A stretch of DNA of 64,000 nt from Pseudomonas viridiflava. Lineage in GTDB: Bacteria; Pseudomonadota; Gammaproteobacteria; Pseudomonadales; Pseudomonadaceae. How positions within the stretch are numbered: the first letter of the stretch is position 1; each line of letters begins with the position of its first letter. The notes under the pieces are model-generated. The model made no database searches. It had not been told where the DNA came from and saw nothing but the letters and a program-made list of their open reading frames with translations. The position numbers and the translations under genes are program-made. Shown here piece after piece: positions 1 to 8,981 of this stretch. The stretch is from the NCBI RefSeq assembly GCF_900580865.1, contig NZ_UTBZ01000228.1, positions 186,001 to 250,000 of the forward strand. Direction: 5' to 3'.

Positions 1-1313
1 TGATGTTTCTCGACATCGACCACTTCAAGCGGATCAACGACAGCCTCGGTCACGACGCCGGTGACGAACTGCTTAAGGTTATCGCCAGTCACATCAAAGG
101 CTCGGTGCGCAGCCATGAAGACGTGGTCGCGCGGTTCGGTGGCGACGAGTTCTGCATCCTCATTAACCTGCGTGAGCGCGAAGAAGCCCGCAGTATGGCT
201 CAGCGCATCATGCTCAAAATGAAGGAGCCGATCGAACTGGCCGGACGCCGCATGGTGATGACCACCAGCATCGGCATCAGTCTGTTTCCGGAAGATGGCA
301 GCACCTGCGAAGAACTGCTCAAGCACGCCGATCTGGCGTTGTATCAATCCAAAGGCGCGGGGCGCAACGGCCTGCATTTTTTCAGTTCCAACCTCAAGAC
401 CCGCGCCAGCTTCGAGCTGCAACTGGAAGAAGAATTGCGCCACGCCCTGCGCGAAGAAAACGGCCTGACGCTGTATTACCAACCGATCTTCGAACTGAAA
501 ACCGGCCGCGTCACCAAACTGGAGGCGCTGATTCGCTGGCAACATCCGCTGCACGGTTTGCTGACCCCGGATCGCTTTATCTCCATCGCCGAAAACAACG
601 GCCTGATCGCCGAACTGGACAACTGGGTGCTGCGCCGGGCCTGCAAGGATCTGGGTGAACTGTCACGGCATGGCTGCGAAGAACTGAAAATCGCCTGGAA
701 CTGCTCACCGCTCAACCTCGCCCGGGAAGAACTGGCCACGGAAATCGAAAGTGCTTTGCGCACTGCCGGGGTGGCGCCGGAACGGCTGGAGCTGGAAGTC
801 ACCGAGAATGCGCTGATGGGCAACATCGCCAACACCCTGGTGCTCCTGAGACAGATCCGTGCGCTCGGTGTGTCGCTGTCGATCGACGACTTCGGCACCG
901 GCTATTCCTCGCTGGCCTACCTCAAGCGCCTGCCGCTCAACACCTTGAAGATCGACCGCTCGTTCATCCTCGACATTCCCACGGCAACCGCCGACATGGA
1001 GATCGTCCAGGCGATCATCGTCATGGCGCACACCCTGCATTTGCAGGTGGTGACCGAAGGCGTCGAAAGCCTGGAACAGTACGAGTTTCTTGAACGCTCG
1101 GGCTGCGATTTCATCCAGGGTTACCTGCTCAGCCGCCCGGTGCCGCTGGACGAGCTGCGCCCGGTGCTGGAGGAAATCAATCAGCGCAAGCATTCACATG
1201 CGGTCAATCCGTTGATTCTGGCGCGCGGTACATTTGCACCAGTGTCGCTGGATCCTGCGCCAAATAACCTTGCGCCCCATGCAGGCGCATCAGTTGTGCG
1301 GCCAATCCGCTGA
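1..1313 (+). CDS. Diguanylate cyclase/phosphodiesterase (GGDEF-EAL), 5' end outside window
   Basis: Partial gene; the frame is open from the window edge, so the ATG at position 3 is internal. It is a cytoplasmic-side cyclic-di-GMP turnover protein. The GGDEF domain has the intact motif GGDEF inside ARFGGDEFCIL, preceded by DIDHFKRINDSLGHDAGDEL. The inhibitory RxxD site nine residues before GGDEF reads SHED, so the Arg is displaced and feedback inhibition may be lost. The EAL domain follows with LEALIRW, ENALMGN, DDFGTGYSSL and KIDRSF, the residues expected of an active phosphodiesterase. The last ~36 residues (after INQRKHSHAV) lie on top of the convergent dehydrogenase gene and look like a read-on tail rather than conserved domain. 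Sensor domains and true start cannot be seen. Confidence 0.93.
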   Translation, partial: MFLDIDHFKRINDSLGHDAGDELLKVIASHIKGSVRSHEDVVARFGGDEFCILINLREREEARSMAQRIMLKMKEPIELAGRRMVMTTSIGISLFPEDGSTCEELLKHADLALYQSKGAGRNGLHFFSSNLKTRASFELQLEEELRHALREENGLTLYYQPIFELKTGRVTKLEALIRWQHPLHGLLTPDRFISIAENNGLIAELDNWVLRRACKDLGELSRHGCEELKIAWNCSPLNLAREELATEIESALRTAGVAPERLELEVTENALMGNIANTLVLLRQIRALGVSLSIDDFGTGYSSLAYLKRLPLNTLKIDRSFILDIPTATADMEIVQAIIVMAHTLHLQVVTEGVESLEQYEFLERSGCDFIQGYLLSRPVPLDELRPVLEEINQRKHSHAVNPLILARGTFAPVSLDPAPNNLAPHAGASVVRPIR

Positions 1314-2100
1314 TCGGCGTCGCCGAGCCCTGTTCGCGGGAGAATTTCACGGCGGTATCGAGATCCTTGAGCAACGTGCGCACGTGCCATTTGATCGGTT
1401 CGAAACGGCTTTCGGCCATTTGCGGGGCGAGAATCTGCAACGGTTTCGAATCGGCAAAACCGCCGGCCAGTGCTTCGGCGATCAGGCTCGCATCGACCCC
1501 GGCCTGCTCGGCCAGCGCCACCACTTCGGCAATCACCAATGCGTTGCAAGCGACGATCATCTGGTTGCAGGCCTTGGTCACCTGCCCCGCGCCGATGCCG
1601 CCCATGTGCGTGACGCGCTGACCGAGGTTGAGCAGCACCGCACGTACACGTTGAAGATCTGCCGCTTCGCCGCCGACCATGATCGCCAGACTGCCCGCCT
1701 CGGCGCCAACCACGCCGCCGGACACTGGTGAATCCAGCCAGGACATGCCGGTTTTCTGCGCAAGCGTCGCCGCCATCTCGCGAGTGGCCGTTGGTTCAAG
1801 GCTGGAAAAATCCACCAGCAACTGGCCGCTTTTCGCCCCTTCGGCGATACCGCCAGCGCCAAACACCACCTCGCGAACCACTGTCGTATCGGCCAGACAC
1901 AGCATCACCACGTCGGCGTGCTCGCACAATTCAGCGGCGGTCGCCACTTGGCGGGCACCGGCCTCGACCAGTGGCGCGCACTTGGCCGGGTTGCGATTCC
2001 ACACGGTCAGCGGGTAACCCGCCGCCAACAGACGCCGGCACATGGGCAGGCCCATCAGACCGATTCCGGCGAACCCCAACGAAGGTAGCGTTGACATCAT
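1204..2100 (-). CDS. NAD(P)-dependent beta-hydroxyacid dehydrogenase (3-hydroxyisobutyrate dehydrogenase / tartronate semialdehyde reductase type)
   Basis: 298 residues, the usual length of the family. The N-terminal Rossmann motif is GFAGIGLMGLPM (about residues 8-19), then the substrate-binding signature SPVSGGVVGAEAGSLAIMVGG in the middle, and GAGQVTKACNQ with the catalytic lysine near residue 170. The all-helical C-terminal dimerisation domain is complete. Such enzymes oxidise or reduce small 3-hydroxyacids; the exact substrate is not readable. Two ATGs are adjacent (2100 and 2097) and either may start the gene. It stands alone and converges on the GGDEF-EAL gene with about 110 bp of overlap. 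Confidence 0.85.
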   Translation of the reverse strand: MMSTLPSLGFAGIGLMGLPMCRRLLAAGYPLTVWNRNPAKCAPLVEAGARQVATAAELCEHADVVMLCLADTTVVREVVFGAGGIAEGAKSGQLLVDFSSLEPTATREMAATLAQKTGMSWLDSPVSGGVVGAEAGSLAIMVGGEAADLQRVRAVLLNLGQRVTHMGGIGAGQVTKACNQMIVACNALVIAEVVALAEQAGVDASLIAEALAGGFADSKPLQILAPQMAESRFEPIKWHVRTLLKDLDTAVKFSREQGSATPISGLAAQLMRLHGAQGYLAQDPATLVQMYRAPESTD

Positions 2101-2296
2101 TTTGCCTCTTTTCGATTAAAGATCGCCGAATAATGGCCGATTCATCAACGATCAGGAAAGGATTCCCCCCAGCGACAGTCAGGCCAAAACCCTGATGCTC
2201 GGGCTCAATTCGCGCAATTAAAAGACGCGAGATCTTATTCCGTGAGGTTCGCCGGCATTGGCCAGCGAGCCGACCAGTCCAGGTATATGGCGCACA

Positions 2297-4495
2297 ATGA
2301 CTTCTAAAAATAATCCCGCCACTGCGGTATCCGATCTGACTTTGAGCCCCGCCGCCAACAGCCCGTCATCGTCGAAGCCGTTGGTCCCGTCGCGCCCGCT
2401 GTCGACTCAGCAATACCTGTACTTCACCGAAACCAATACCGACCGCATCCTCGACAACCTCGATGGCCTGCGTGATCTGGTGTTCCCGCGCCCACCGCAC
2501 CTGGAAGGCGACAACGAACAGCACAACGACCAGGAATTCCCCTCGGTGTGCCTGATCGGCCTCGGTCGCTGCGGCTCCAATATCGCTCTCGATGTCGCGG
2601 AGTTGGTTTACAACGCGCGCAAGTTCTACCTCAACGAATTCAACAACGAAGACCGCGCGGCGGATCGCCGACTGGCCGACAAGGGTTACAGCCCGGCGCA
2701 GTGGATCAAGAACAACCTGCGCATCGGCCCGAACAAATCGACCAAACCGGTGTTCCTGGTCGAGCCGCTGGTGATGCTCGGCGACCTCGACAAGGACATC
2801 GCCGGGCGCATCCGTTTCTCGCGCAAGGGCGAGAAAAGCGGCTTCCTGCGCGACTACAGCAAAATGAAGATCATGGACTTGTCCGAAGTCCACGCCGGTG
2901 GCGCCGGTAACGCGCCGATCCTCGGCCAGTACCTGGCGAAGATCATCCTCAACAAGGACACCCAGCGCTTCTCCAGCCCTGACTGGAAAATGATCCACTC
3001 GTACCTGATCGACAGCTGCGGCATCAAGGCCAACCAGTCGCGTCTGTATTTCTCGATCTTCAGTGCCGGCGGCGGTACCGGTTCCGGCATGGCCTCAGAG
3101 TTCGGTCTGGCCCAGCAGCACTCGTACATGAACAAGACGTTCGACACCAAGCCGATGGACGAGCATGACGGCAAGAGTGGTCATTCGTTCGTGTTCGAGC
3201 CGATTTTCACCAGCGGCATCTGCGTGCTGCCGAACATTTCCGACCACCGCAGCGAAATGTCCGAGGCGCTGCACATCAACGCCGGTCGCCTGCTGTGCAA
3301 ATACCTCTCGGAAGAATGGGATTTCTCCTACAACTTCGCCAACGAAGACAGCAGCGAAGCCAGCGTCATGGGCCGTATCCGCCCATGGAACGCAATGATG
3401 CTGATCTCCAACGACATCATGCGTTACGCCGAAGAAAGCGATGACGGCAACATCCAGAACATTGATGTCAATGCGATGGAGAAGCACGCCAACCAGTACA
3501 TCTCGCAGCAGATCTTCAACATTCTCACGGCGCAGGCAGTCACCACTGACTACGACCAGAACTACTTCCGCCGCGCCGGCATCGACATTGGCGAAACCAT
3601 TCGCCTCGACGCCAACGACCTGTTCATGAGCCTGGCCGGCCCGGTGGCGATTGCCTACGCCGAATCGGTGGTGCCGGAAACCCCGCCGCCGAGCAGCGAC
3701 AAATTCAAGGTGTTCGACAAAGAGCCGCAGCGCCTGAACATCGACGACCTGTTCTTCCGCTCGATCGACTTGCCGCACTTCAACAAGGTCACGCAGGCGA
3801 TCGAAGGCATCAGCCTGCTGCCGATCGAGTCCAAGCGTTATCGCGCTTCGCTGGAGCAGTACAAGAATTCCGGCTACGACGCCGCCGCGCTGCACGACCT
3901 GCACTTCTTCAAGAACTGCTCGTCGGTGGTGTCGATCGTCTCGCTGCCGAAAGACTACAAGCTGTCGTACATGGACCTGAACCGGTTGAAGACTCACCTC
4001 AACAGCCTGTTCCCCAACACCACGCTCAAGCGTTACGCACTGGTAATCGGCGCCTCGGCCAACCTGTCGCTGACCACGCTGATTGCGAAGAGCCCGTGCC
4101 TGTCGGATGACTTCCTGACCCTGATCGTCGCGTTTATCAAGCGTTGCTTCGCGAAGAACCCGTACCGTTTCGACGAGACCCTGGACAACTCGATCCTTGA
4201 TTTCATCATTAACGAGGAGTTCGACGAAGACCGCATCGACGACCTGCTCAACGAGTTCGAAAACCCGGCGAAGATCCTCGACACCAACTGGTATGCGATC
4301 AAACCGATGTACGAGAAGAAGTACCGCGAGCTGATCAACGACAAAGAGAAGTTTGTCTCGATCAATGACATTCGTTTGTCGCGTGATTGCGTGAAGAAGT
4401 CGATCAAGTATCTGCGTGAGATTTACCGCCACCGGATTGGCAAGACCAAGGTTATTTCCCTCAATAACCATACCGGCAAGTCGTTCTCGGTCTGA
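2297..4495 (+). CDS. Tubulin/FtsZ-like GTPase-fold protein, stand-alone
   Basis: About 732 residues from the ATG at 2297; an in-frame TTG at 2258 would add 13 residues and neither has a strong ribosome site. Visible tubulin-superfamily signatures: a T1-like glycine motif GLGRCGSN (residues 88-95), a T3-like loop GGAGNAPILG (201-210, compare GAGANP in FtsZ) and the tubulin signature AGGGTGSG (257-264). Residues 1-80 are Ser/Pro-rich and probably disordered, and about 450 residues follow the GTPase core. No signal peptide or membrane segment is seen. The protein is far longer than FtsZ, TubZ or phage PhuZ. It resembles the poorly studied bacterial 'tubulin-like' families (Pfam Tubulin_2 type) from memory. 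It has no operon partners: an oxidoreductase lies divergently upstream and DUF2288 convergently downstream. Function unknown; nucleotide binding is inferred, polymerisation is not shown. Confidence 0.72.
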   Translation: MTSKNNPATAVSDLTLSPAANSPSSSKPLVPSRPLSTQQYLYFTETNTDRILDNLDGLRDLVFPRPPHLEGDNEQHNDQEFPSVCLIGLGRCGSNIALDVAELVYNARKFYLNEFNNEDRAADRRLADKGYSPAQWIKNNLRIGPNKSTKPVFLVEPLVMLGDLDKDIAGRIRFSRKGEKSGFLRDYSKMKIMDLSEVHAGGAGNAPILGQYLAKIILNKDTQRFSSPDWKMIHSYLIDSCGIKANQSRLYFSIFSAGGGTGSGMASEFGLAQQHSYMNKTFDTKPMDEHDGKSGHSFVFEPIFTSGICVLPNISDHRSEMSEALHINAGRLLCKYLSEEWDFSYNFANEDSSEASVMGRIRPWNAMMLISNDIMRYAEESDDGNIQNIDVNAMEKHANQYISQQIFNILTAQAVTTDYDQNYFRRAGIDIGETIRLDANDLFMSLAGPVAIAYAESVVPETPPPSSDKFKVFDKEPQRLNIDDLFFRSIDLPHFNKVTQAIEGISLLPIESKRYRASLEQYKNSGYDAAALHDLHFFKNCSSVVSIVSLPKDYKLSYMDLNRLKTHLNSLFPNTTLKRYALVIGASANLSLTTLIAKSPCLSDDFLTLIVAFIKRCFAKNPYRFDETLDNSILDFIINEEFDEDRIDDLLNEFENPAKILDTNWYAIKPMYEKKYRELINDKEKFVSINDIRLSRDCVKKSIKYLREIYRHRIGKTKVISLNNHTGKSFSV

Positions 4496-4511
4496 TCCAG
4501 GACCGAGTCGC

Positions 4512-4584
4512 GGCAATCGCGAGCAGGCTCACTCCTACAATTGGAATGCGTTCCCCTGTAGGAGTGAGCCTGCTCGCGATGAGG
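4512..4584. repeat. Inverted pair of REP elements
   Basis: Two copies of a 'tcgcgagcaggctcactcct' core in opposite orientation (about 4517-4539 and 4557-4580) separated by a short spacer, just after the tubulin-like gene. This is the paired REP (REPIN) layout common between Pseudomonas genes; RNA from either strand can fold into a long hairpin. Confidence 0.85.
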
Positions 4585-4630
4585 CCTTTTCAGACGACAG
4601 AAATCTTAAATCCAATATCCAGAAACAATT

Positions 4631-4650
4631 AAGCAGCCGTTAGGCTGCTT
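4631..4650. terminator. Hairpin after tubulin-like gene, weak terminator
   Basis: AAGCAGCC / GGCTGCTT stem with a GTTA loop. The downstream T-run is poor, so it may be a weak terminator or a structural element of the tubulin-like mRNA 3' end. From 4651 to 4763 nothing further is recognised. Confidence 0.4.
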
Positions 4651-4772
4651 ACTAAACTGTTCCCGTTACGTTTACGTCACCGTGAGGCCACCTCTGCTTG
4701 TGGTGTTTCTCTACGGCAACGTGCCATCACGCTACTCCGCTACACACTTTTCGCCGACGACAGGTCGCACCA

Positions 4773-5093
4773 TCAAGGTGCGACGCCGGCAGCGACTGCC
4801 CTTTCCTGGACCAGAATCCACGGACGAACTACCACTGCCCACATCTCGGGATCGCGTTCAAAAAGATCCAGCGCCCGCGTTTCAGACAGCTTGGCGAGTT
4901 TGTCTTCAGCCAGCCAGGCAGCCACTCTCTCGCCATCATCGGACGCCACGGCCTCGGCAGCGGCGATCAAATCGAGCGCAGGGTCGACCCACAATAGGGC
5001 ACCCTTGGCAAAGAACGGCTCCAACTCTTTCCAGGTAATAGATGCGGTTTCACCAAGCAGCTTGGCATAGAGGGTGCTAGGTTCTTGATTCAT
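4773..5093 (-). CDS. DUF2288 family protein
   Basis: 106 residues from the ATG at 5093 (MNQEPSTLYAKLLGETASI); longer readings back to 5198 give an Arg/Phe-rich leader with no family look. It is a small acidic cytosolic protein with repeated Trp-containing helices (ITWKELEPFFAKGALLWVDP, EMWAVVVRPWILVQERAV). The family has no known function to me. The stop codon lies within a hairpin (GTCGCACC/GGTGCGAC, 4764-4784) that may stabilise or end the transcript. It is transcribed divergently from braC, with 352 bp between them. Confidence 0.75.
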   Translation of the reverse strand: MNQEPSTLYAKLLGETASITWKELEPFFAKGALLWVDPALDLIAAAEAVASDDGERVAAWLAEDKLAKLSETRALDLFERDPEMWAVVVRPWILVQERAVAAGVAP

Positions 5094-5445
5094 GGGTGCT
5101 GTCCGGAAAAGAAATCGACGCGAATGATAACGTCGGTGGTCCGCCAGAAAAACCCGGTTGCAAAAGGCTGCACCGAACGAAAAGAGCAGGAACGCCAAGG
5201 AATGCTGATGATTGGGCTATATGCCCACGAACGCCCCGCCGCGATTCTGTCTTTTTCATTCAAAAATGCGACACCCCCAGGTTTTGCCCCTCGGCGCCCG
5301 CTTCCCAGGCTGACAACCGGCGCTCTACACTGTACCGGTACAGTTGCCGGGGGCATTTCCGGAGGGTATCGCAAAGATATCTGACCCGGTTCTGCTGCTA
5401 CGGCGCCAGAACTCAAAAAAATTACAACAGTAAGAGTGGAGCACT
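5094..5445. other. Intergenic region between DUF2288 gene and braC
   Basis: 352 bp shared upstream region of two divergent genes. I see the perfect palindrome at 5329-5344 (listed separately) and a GGAG ribosome site just before braC; no further gene is supported. Confidence 0.6.
5329..5344. promoter_or_regulatory. Perfect 16-bp palindrome ACTGTACCGGTACAGT, candidate operator of braC
   Basis: A perfect dyad 101 bp upstream of the braC start, in the region shared with the divergent DUF2288 gene. Length and symmetry fit a dimeric repressor or activator site. The cognate regulator is not in the window and I cannot name it. Confidence 0.5.
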
Positions 5446-6573
5446 ATGACTAAGGCTACTAAGCAGATTTCCAAACTGTTTGCCGCTATGGTTCTGGCCG
5501 GGGTTGCCAGCCATTCGTTCGCAGCTGACACCATCAAAATCGGTATCGCCGGCCCTAAAACCGGTCCAGTAGCCCAGTACGGCGACATGCAGTTCAGTGG
5601 CGCGAAAATGGCCATCGAACAGATCAACGCCAAGGGCGGCGTCGACGGCAAGAAACTCGAAGCCGTTGAATACGACGATGCCTGCGATCCAAAACAAGCG
5701 GTAGCCGTTGCGAACAAGGTCGTCAACGACGGCGTCAAGTTCGTGGTCGGTCACCTGTGCTCCAGCTCCACTCAACCGGCTTCGGACATCTACGAAGACG
5801 AAGGCGTGATCATGATCACCCCGGCTGCCACCAGCCCGGACATCACCGCCCGTGGTTACAAAATGGTCTTCCGCACCATCGGTCTGGACAGCGCCCAAGG
5901 CCCTGCCGCGGGTAACTACATTGCCGACCACGTGAAACCGAAAATCGTCGGAGTCCTGCACGACAAACAGCAGTACGGTGAAGGCATCGCCACCGCGGTG
6001 AAATCGACCCTCGAGAAGAAAGGCACCAAGGTTGCCGTGTTCGAAGGCGTCAACGCCGGCGACAAAGACTTCTCGGCGATCATCGCCAAGCTCAAGCAAG
6101 CCAACGTCGACTTCGTTTACTACGGCGGCTATCACCCGGAGCTGGGTCTGATCCTGCGTCAAGCCCAGGAAAAAGGCCTGAAAGCCAAGTTCATGGGTCC
6201 GGAAGGCGTGGGTAACGACTCGATCACTCAGATCGCCAAGGACGCGTCCGAAGGCCTGCTGGTGACCCTGCCGAAATCCTTCGACCAGGATCCAGCCAAC
6301 ATCGCCCTGGCCGATGCTTTCAAAGCGAAGAAAGAAGATCCGAGCGGTCCGTTCGTGTTCCCGTCCTACTCGGCGGTTGAAGTGATTGCCGAAGGCATCA
6401 AGGCAGCCAAGTCCGAAGACGCGACCAAAGTGGCTGAAGCCATTCACGCCGGTACCTTCAAGACCCCGACTGGCGACCTGAGCTTCGACGCCAAGGGCGA
6501 CTTGAAAGACTTCAAATTCGTGGTCTACGAGTGGCACAACGGCAAGCCTAAAACTGAAGTTTCGCCTCAGTAA
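5446..6573 (+). CDS. braC: Branched-chain amino acid ABC transporter, periplasmic binding protein
   Basis: 375 residues. A Sec signal peptide ends at about SHSFAA (residues 1-27), followed by the type I periplasmic binding fold (TIKIGIAGPKTGPVAQYG, GHLCSSSTQPAS, MITPAATSPDIT). The two cysteines (DDACDP, GHLCSS) match the disulfide known in BraC/LivK proteins. It binds Leu, Ile, Val (and in Pseudomonas also Ala/Thr) in the periplasm and delivers them to BraDE. It has its own ribosome site (GGAG, 5 nt spacing) and is followed by a strong hairpin before braD, which should leave more binding protein than membrane parts. Confidence 0.95.
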   Translation: MTKATKQISKLFAAMVLAGVASHSFAADTIKIGIAGPKTGPVAQYGDMQFSGAKMAIEQINAKGGVDGKKLEAVEYDDACDPKQAVAVANKVVNDGVKFVVGHLCSSSTQPASDIYEDEGVIMITPAATSPDITARGYKMVFRTIGLDSAQGPAAGNYIADHVKPKIVGVLHDKQQYGEGIATAVKSTLEKKGTKVAVFEGVNAGDKDFSAIIAKLKQANVDFVYYGGYHPELGLILRQAQEKGLKAKFMGPEGVGNDSITQIAKDASEGLLVTLPKSFDQDPANIALADAFKAKKEDPSGPFVFPSYSAVEVIAEGIKAAKSEDATKVAEAIHAGTFKTPTGDLSFDAKGDLKDFKFVVYEWHNGKPKTEVSPQ

Positions 6574-6597
6574 GGCGCTGCCTGACTGACTGCCAAT

Positions 6598-6627
6598 AAA
6601 GCCCACGGCGTGCCGTGGGCTTTGTTT
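6598..6627 (+). terminator. Terminator/attenuator between braC and braD
   Basis: GCCCACGGC/GCCGTGGGC stem (6601-6620) followed by TTTGTTTT. The gap to braD is 231 bp, so the distal genes are read by read-through or by a second promoter in 6630-6790 that I cannot place. Confidence 0.75.
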
Positions 6628-6804
6628 TACGAATGTATTGGGCCGCGCTGGCGTGATCCGCCAGTCTCCCCACCTGAAAATCTCAAAACCGTCATCAGCG
6701 GTTCGCTGGCAAAACCCGGATTCGAAGTGGATAAAGATCCACGGGGCCGGGCGGGAAAATGACTCCACCAGTGAAATGCGTATCAGGTTTTTAGGAGCGC
6801 TGTA

Positions 6805-7728
6805 ATGCCTGACATCTATCACTTCTTCCAACAGCTGGTTAACGGCCTGAACGTTGGCAGCATGTATGCCTTGATCGCCATCGGCTACACGATGGTTTAC
6901 GGCATCATTGGAATGATCAACTTCGCCCACGGCGAGGTGTACATGATCGGCTCTTACGTGGCATTCATCGCCATCGCCGGGTTGACCATGATGGGACTCG
7001 ACAGTGTCCCGCTGTTGATGACCGCGGCGTTTATCGCCAGCATCGTCGTCACCAGTTCCTACGGTTACAGCATCGAACGCATTGCCTACCGCCCCCTGCG
7101 CGGCAGCAACCGTCTGATCCCGCTGATTTCCGCGATCGGTATGTCGATCTTCCTGCAGAACACGGTTCTGCTGGCGCAAGACTCCAAGGACAAAGCTATC
7201 CCCAACCTGATTCCGGGCAACCTTGCCTTCGGCCCAGGTGGCGCACAAGAAGTGCTGATTTCCTACATGCAAATCGTGGTGTTCGTGGTGACCCTGATCG
7301 CCATGCTCGGCCTGACGCTGTTCATCTCCCGCTCTCGCCTGGGTCGCGCCTGCCGCGCCTGCGCCGAAGACATCAAGATGGCCAACCTGCTCGGCATCAA
7401 CACCAACAACATCATCGCCCTGACCTTCGTCATTGGTGCCGCGCTGGCAGCCGTTGCGGCTGTGCTGCTGAGCATGCAATACGGGGTGATCAACCCGAAC
7501 GCCGGTTTCCTCGTCGGCCTCAAAGCCTTCACCGCTGCGGTACTTGGCGGCATCGGCAGCATCCCCGGCGCCATGCTCGGCGGGTTGGTGCTTGGGGTGG
7601 CGGAAGCCTTTGGTGCCGATATCTTCGGCGACCAGTACAAGGACGTCGTGGCTTTCGGCTTGTTGGTTCTGGTGCTGTTGTTCCGTCCGACCGGCATTCT
7701 GGGCCGTCCGGAGGTTGAGAAAGTATGA
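6805..7728 (+). CDS. braD: Branched-chain amino acid ABC transporter permease (LivH type)
   Basis: 307 residues, the family length. Inner-membrane permease with about eight hydrophobic segments; typical stretches are YALIAIGYTMVYGIIGMINF near the N-terminus and the cytoplasmic EAA-like loop RACAEDIKMANLLGINTNN. It pairs with BraE to form the channel. A TAGGAG ribosome site precedes the start. Its stop overlaps the braE start by 4 bp (ATGA), indicating translational coupling. Confidence 0.95.
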   Translation: MPDIYHFFQQLVNGLNVGSMYALIAIGYTMVYGIIGMINFAHGEVYMIGSYVAFIAIAGLTMMGLDSVPLLMTAAFIASIVVTSSYGYSIERIAYRPLRGSNRLIPLISAIGMSIFLQNTVLLAQDSKDKAIPNLIPGNLAFGPGGAQEVLISYMQIVVFVVTLIAMLGLTLFISRSRLGRACRACAEDIKMANLLGINTNNIIALTFVIGAALAAVAAVLLSMQYGVINPNAGFLVGLKAFTAAVLGGIGSIPGAMLGGLVLGVAEAFGADIFGDQYKDVVAFGLLVLVLLFRPTGILGRPEVEKV

Positions 7729-8981
7729 CTAGGAATCTTAAACAGGCACTGTTCAGTGCGCTCTTGGTTTGGGCAGTTGCGTATCCTGTGCTCGGACTGA
7801 AACTGACCATCGTCGGCATCAACCTCGAAGTGCACAACACCAGCCCGACCGTGCTGGCGACCATCGCCATCTGTTCGGTGCTGATGTTCCTGCGCGTGCT
7901 GTTCAACCAGCAGATCAGCAAAGCCTGGCGTTCGTCACCTGGCCTGCCGCTGATCCCGGCCAAGGCCAGTAACTTCCTGACCCTGCCAACCACCCAGCGT
8001 TATTTCATCATTGCGCTGATCCTGGTGGCGCTGGTGTGGCCGTTCTTCGGCTCCCGTGGCGCGGTGGACATCGCGACGCTGATCCTGATCTACGTGATGC
8101 TCGGCCTCGGCCTGAATATCGTCGTCGGTCTGGCCGGTCTGCTCGACCTCGGTTACGTCGGCTTCTACGCCGTGGGTGCTTACAGCTACGCATTGCTGTC
8201 GCACTACTACGGCCTGAGCTTCTGGATCTGCCTGCCGATTGCCGGTCTGATGGCGGCGACGTTCGGCTTCCTGCTGGGCTTCCCGGTATTGCGTCTGCGC
8301 GGTGACTATCTGGCGATCGTGACCCTTGGTTTCGGTGAGATCATCCGTCTCTTCCTTCGTAACCTGACCGACATCACCGGTGGCCCGAACGGCATCAGCA
8401 ACATCGAGAAACCGACGTTCTTCGGCCTGACCTTCGAACGCAAGGCCGCGGAAGGCATGCAAACCTTCCACGAGTATTTCGGCCTGCAATACAACTCGAT
8501 CAACAAGGTGATCTTCCTTTACCTGGTGGCGTTGTTGCTGGCGCTGGCAGCGCTGTTCGTCATCAACCGCCTGCTGCGCATGCCGATCGGCCGTGCGTGG
8601 GAAGCGCTGCGTGAAGACGAGATCGCCTGCCGTGCTTTGGGTCTGAATCCGACGATCATCAAGCTGTCCGCGTTCACCCTCGGCGCTGCGTTCGCCGGTT
8701 TCGCCGGTAGCTTCTTCGCTGCGCGTCAGGGTCTGGTGACGCCGGAGTCGTTCACCTTCATCGAGTCGGCGATCATCCTCGCCATCGTTGTGTTGGGTGG
8801 CATGGGCTCGCAGTTGGGTGTAATCCTGGCGGCCGTGGTGATGATCCTGTTGCCGGAAATGATGCGTGAGTTCAGCGAGTACCGCATGTTGATGTTCGGT
8901 GCCCTGATGGTGTTGATGATGATCTGGCGTCCACAAGGTCTGCTGCCGATGCAACGCCCACACATGGAGTTGCGAAAATGA
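7725..8981 (+). CDS. braE: Branched-chain amino acid ABC transporter permease (LivM type)
   Basis: 418 residues, with the N-terminal extension usual for the Pseudomonas form (two extra hydrophobic segments before QRYFIIALILVALVWP). The core shows LGLGLNIVVGLAGLLDLGYV, the conserved LRLRGDYLAIVTLGFGEI and the ATPase-facing loop REDEIACRALGLNPT. It partners BraD in the inner membrane. It overlaps both neighbours by 4 bp. Confidence 0.95.
   Translation: MTRNLKQALFSALLVWAVAYPVLGLKLTIVGINLEVHNTSPTVLATIAICSVLMFLRVLFNQQISKAWRSSPGLPLIPAKASNFLTLPTTQRYFIIALILVALVWPFFGSRGAVDIATLILIYVMLGLGLNIVVGLAGLLDLGYVGFYAVGAYSYALLSHYYGLSFWICLPIAGLMAATFGFLLGFPVLRLRGDYLAIVTLGFGEIIRLFLRNLTDITGGPNGISNIEKPTFFGLTFERKAAEGMQTFHEYFGLQYNSINKVIFLYLVALLLALAALFVINRLLRMPIGRAWEALREDEIACRALGLNPTIIKLSAFTLGAAFAGFAGSFFAARQGLVTPESFTFIESAIILAIVVLGGMGSQLGVILAAVVMILLPEMMREFSEYRMLMFGALMVLMMIWRPQGLLPMQRPHMELRK

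Noticed and set aside
3095..4516. 473-residue minus-strand ORF over the tubulin-like gene
   Set aside because: Shadow frame rich in Val/Arg/Gln; no motif, while the plus strand carries ordered motifs.
4651..4763. Possible small RNA between the tubulin-like gene and DUF2288 gene
   Set aside because: Some hairpins are visible but no promoter-plus-terminator layout that would support a call.
5422..7479. 685-residue minus-strand ORF over braC/braD
   Set aside because: Antisense shadow of clear transporter genes, no domain signs.
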